From the NCBI GenBank assembly GCA_964468745.1, contig CAYXVY010000265.1, positions 1 to 16,345 on the forward strand: a DNA stretch of 16,345 nucleotides, in the 5' to 3' direction. Made by a program: the position numbers and the translations under genes. Within the stretch, counting starts at the first letter, position 1. The number at the start of each line of letters is the position of its first letter. The DNA comes from JACPRB01 sp964468745. GTDB lineage: Bacteria > Planctomycetota > MHYJ01 > JACPRB01. The notes beneath the pieces are model-generated. The model saw only the letters and a program-made list of their open reading frames with translations. It was not told the origin of the DNA and searched no databases. Shown piece by piece: positions 14,610 to 16,345 of the stretch.

Positions 14610-15039
14610 GCTTGTATTCCTTGTTCACGTAGAGGATCGTCCCCGTCTTGTCGATCAGCACAAATGTCCGCACCATCCCCTTGTAGCCGTACGCCGTGTG
14701 CACGGCCTTGTCGGGATCGGCGATGAGATCAAACGGCAGCGTCAGGCTCTCGCAGAATTTCTTGTGAGAGTCGGCGTCGTCCATCGACACTCCGAGGATG
14801 GCCGTCTCCGCCTCTTCAAACGTTTTGAAGCTGTCCCGCAGCTCCTTGAGCTCCTTCGTTCACCCTCCCGTGAAGTCCTTCGGATAGAACGCGAGCAGCA
14901 CGTTCTTCTTGTCCTTGAAGTCCGCGAGCTTCACGTCGGCGCCCGCTTGGTTCTTCGCCGTGAACTCCGGCGCCTTTGAGCCCTTCTCGATCTTCGGTTC
15001 GTTCTGGATCATGAGCATCACCGTCAGTAGAAGAATCAT
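14554..15039 (-). CDS. PrxQ/BCP-type peroxiredoxin, predicted selenoprotein (Sec at in-frame TGA)
   Basis: This thiol (selenol) peroxidase reduces hydrogen peroxide and organic peroxides. The product is 161 residues if the TGA at 14862-14860 is read as selenocysteine (Sec60). FYPKDFTGG stands before it and TKELKELRDSF after it, so the TGA is exactly the peroxidatic Cys of the family's 'F-Y-P-K-x-x-T-x-G-C-T-x-E'. There is no frameshift, and the downstream family sequence (SMDDADSHKKFCESLTLPFDLIADP) continues. C96 lies 36 residues after Sec60, the spacing of the resolving Cys in Xanthomonas PrxQ (C48/C84, from memory). A SECIS-like hairpin follows the TGA. The start at 15039 has AAGGAGG 4 nt upstream and overlaps the nuclease stop (ATGA). 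The N-terminus MILLLTVMLMIQ is hydrophobic, perhaps an anchor, but lacks basic residues. A stop-mutated pseudogene is the less likely alternative. Confidence 0.88.
14827..14862 (-). promoter_or_regulatory. Bacterial SECIS-like element with its UGA codon
   Basis: After the UGA (14862-14860) come 21 nt, then an apical loop CGGGA (14838-14834). It is closed by a 7-bp stem, GGAGCUG (14845-14839) with CAGCUUC (14833-14827), including one G-U pair. Bacterial SECIS elements lie within the coding region just after the UGA and need a short stem with a small G-containing loop, roughly 16-37 nt away. This hairpin fits on all counts. SelB binding is inferred. Confidence 0.7.
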
Positions 15040-15968
15040 GAGGCCTCCTTGCCCAGCGGAGACTCGGGGCACAGTCGCCGGAAGTTGCACGAACGGCACG
15101 CACGTGCGTCCGTCGTGACCGGGAACTTCGATTCGCTTGCGATGTTACGCTCTGGATCGTCCAGCAGCGACTTCATGGCCACGGCGCTCGCGGAGATGTC
15201 GACCCGAACCTGGTCGAGCCGTTCCTGCGTCATCTGGATCTCCGCCGCCTTGCCCGACGACAGGTTGTATTCGGTCGTCGTCACGTCCCGCACGTCCGCA
15301 GCCCATTTTTTGTGAAGCGCGTACGCCGTGTAGCAAGCGAGTTGCAGCGGATCGGGGGCGTCGTCGCGGCGGCCCGTCTTCCAATCGACGATTTCGACGG
15401 TCGTCTCGCCGCTTCGGAACGCAGCGTCCGGTTTCGCCCAGACCTTCACGCCGTCCAAGGGATAGCTGTCGAGTTCCTCGCAAGGCAGCCACTGCCCCGG
15501 CGGGAGCTTCGGCAGGAACTCGTGGTAGGGCGAGCGATAGTATTGAGCGACGCACGCGCGCATGTGCTCGGCCGCTTCCTTCCACTCGTCGTCCGTGACC
15601 GGCACGTCGTATTCGTGCTCGAAGAGCGCCAGGGTCTTCTTCGGGCGCTCGCGATACTTCTTTGAGCGGGATGCGGAGAAATCCGTGCGCATGGCGGCGA
15701 GGCTCTCATCCACCGCCTCACGCTCCGGGATCAGCCGGCCGCCGCGTGCGAATCCGAGGATCTTCTCAACGGTCTTGTGGACAACGTCGCCCACCCACAT
15801 CCATCGCGTCTGCAGCTGCTTCAGGATGTACGTATCGCGTACGCGCCTGGGCGATGTCGCCTCCCAGCCGCCCCACGAGCCGTAGTAGTGGAACCAGTAC
15901 TTGCGGCGGCATTCCGTGAAGGTACCCGCGCGGCTCTTGGACCAGCTAAACTCGTTCTTGAGGTCCAC
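15036..15968 (-). CDS. PD-(D/E)XK nuclease, RecB/Cas4-like with Fe-S cluster motif
   Basis: This 310-residue nuclease of the RecB/AddB/Cas4 superfamily has H64 (GDVVHKTVE). The catalytic core is P180-D181 and D195-W-K197 (KPDAAF...VDWKTGR), with Q209 and Y213 (QLACY) of motif QxxxY. Four cysteines, C20 and the C-terminal C291-x2-C294-x5-C300, reproduce the AddB/Cas4 [4Fe-4S] pattern. No helicase domain is fused, and no cas genes or CRISPR array are in the window, so it is a stand-alone exonuclease-like protein, probably in DNA repair or recombination. The start is GTG at 15968. No Shine-Dalgarno is visible, while a TATGAT lies 8 nt upstream of the GTG, so the message may be nearly leaderless. 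The stop overlaps the peroxiredoxin ATG. The DNA substrate is unknown. Confidence 0.85.
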   Translation of the reverse strand: MDLKNEFSWSKSRAGTFTECRRKYWFHYYGSWGGWEATSPRRVRDTYILKQLQTRWMWVGDVVHKTVEKILGFARGGRLIPEREAVDESLAAMRTDFSASRSKKYRERPKKTLALFEHEYDVPVTDDEWKEAAEHMRACVAQYYRSPYHEFLPKLPPGQWLPCEELDSYPLDGVKVWAKPDAAFRSGETTVEIVDWKTGRRDDAPDPLQLACYTAYALHKKWAADVRDVTTTEYNLSSGKAAEIQMTQERLDQVRVDISASAVAMKSLLDDPERNIASESKFPVTTDARACRSCNFRRLCPESPLGKEAS

Positions 15969-15976
15969 CGCGCACG

Positions 15977-16005
15977 ATCATACGTGGGACGCGCCCGGTT
16001 CGGAA
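15977..16005 (-). promoter_or_regulatory. Possible promoter of the nuclease-peroxiredoxin pair
   Basis: On the minus strand, TTCCGA and TATGAT are separated by 17 bp. The -10 box is good (5 of 6), the -35 weak (3 of 6). Transcription would start at about 15969-15971, one to three bases before the GTG at 15968. Confidence 0.35.
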
Positions 16006-16062
16006 AGCATCGTCAGCGCCGACAGGGTGTATTTGAGGATCGCGAGGTGGAAGCCGCGTTGA

Positions 16063-16345
16063 TCACTGGTCGCGGCCAAGCGCGGCACGCAGCCGCCGCA
16101 CTTCGCCGCGCACGGACGCCACCTTCGGATCGTCCGGCGCGAGCACGAGGAACCGCTCCCAATCGGCGATCGCTCCCTGCGCGTCGCCTCGTTTCTTTCG
16201 CGAGATCGCGCGGTTGCAGAAGGCGGGGGCGGCGGTCGGGGCGATCTCGATGGCGCGCGTGAAGTCCTGGATCGCCCCGTCAACATTCCCCTGGTCCGCA
16301 CGCGCCGTGCCCCGATTCGTGTACGCGTCGGCGTTCGACGGATCG
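16063..16345 (-). CDS. TPR-repeat protein, C-terminal part (5' truncated by window)
   Basis: The minus strand is open from the window edge to the TGA at 16065-16063 and gives 93 residues. DPSNADAYTNRGTARADQGN is followed by VDGAIQDFTRAIEIAPTAAP and AFCNRAISRKKRGDAQGAIADWERFLVLAPDDP. These are two consecutive tetratricopeptide repeats of the 'A-x-x-N-R-G-x-x-x-x-x-x-G-D-x-x-x-A-I-x-D-x-x-x-A-I-x-x-x-P' type. TPRs form helical protein-binding scaffolds; the partner cannot be told. It precedes the nuclease gene in the same direction after a 94-nt gap that seems to hold the nuclease promoter. The upstream part lies outside the window. Confidence 0.8.
   Translation of the reverse strand, partial: DPSNADAYTNRGTARADQGNVDGAIQDFTRAIEIAPTAAPAFCNRAISRKKRGDAQGAIADWERFLVLAPDDPKVASVRGEVRRLRAALGRDQ

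Noticed and set aside
14554..15039. Peroxiredoxin as a nonsense-mutated pseudogene or two separate small genes
   Set aside because: The TGA is at the catalytic Cys codon, the frame is kept, the rest of the protein is intact, and a SECIS-like hairpin follows. The downstream fragment alone would lack the active site.
15978..16301. Arg/Ser-rich open frame on the minus strand at the window end
   Set aside because: It is out of frame with the clear TPR protein on the same strand, whose repeats and codon use are far more convincing.
1..16345. tRNA, rRNA, insertion sequence or attachment site
   Set aside because: No cloverleaf, rRNA-like stretch, transposase or integrase reading frame was seen. 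I could not run a covariance search.

Overview
The window is GC-rich, densely packed bacterial DNA. The organism is a diderm: it has a TolC-type outer-membrane factor, lipoprotein signals and a tripartite RND pump. The succinate dehydrogenase is of the kind with one large di-haem cytochrome b subunit, found in Bacteroidota, Planctomycetota, Myxococcota/Desulfobacterota and relatives. An apparent selenoprotein implies a selenocysteine-decoding lineage. An uncultured Planctomycetota- or deltaproteobacteria-like genome fits, but the sequence does not settle the phylum.

Layout: (1) 1-1028 (+), the 3' end of a beta-rich secreted or surface protein. (2) 3235-1032 (-), a two-gene ABC exporter, ATPase then permease, with an ATGA overlap. 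(3) 3312-3974 (+), a small degenerate class III nucleotidyl-cyclase-like protein. (4) 3975-4291, a non-coding stretch with two near-identical REP-like hairpins and a promoter bracketed by CGAAAGC repeats. (5) 4292-7720 (+), a complete sdhCAB operon. (6) 8347-7721 (-), a DUF3102-like protein whose ribosome binding site and start codon lie in one arm of a perfect 10-bp inverted repeat. (7) 8348-8609, an AT-rich divergent control region full of palindromes. (8) 8610-14609 (+), a MarR regulator followed by outer-membrane factor, periplasmic adaptor and RND pump, all linked by ATGA overlaps and preceded by a strong sigma-70-like promoter. (9) 15968-14554 (-), a RecB/Cas4-type Fe-S nuclease translationally coupled to a PrxQ/BCP-type peroxiredoxin. 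(10) 16344-16063 (-), the C-terminal end of a TPR protein.

The most striking element is the peroxiredoxin. Its reading frame has one internal TGA exactly where the peroxidatic cysteine belongs. The frame resumes without a shift, conserved sequence continues, and a 7-bp stem-loop sits 21 nt after the TGA, as expected for a bacterial SECIS. I read it as a selenocysteine peroxiredoxin rather than a pseudogene. The second notable element is the structured leader of the DUF3102-like gene with a possible three-codon upstream ORF.
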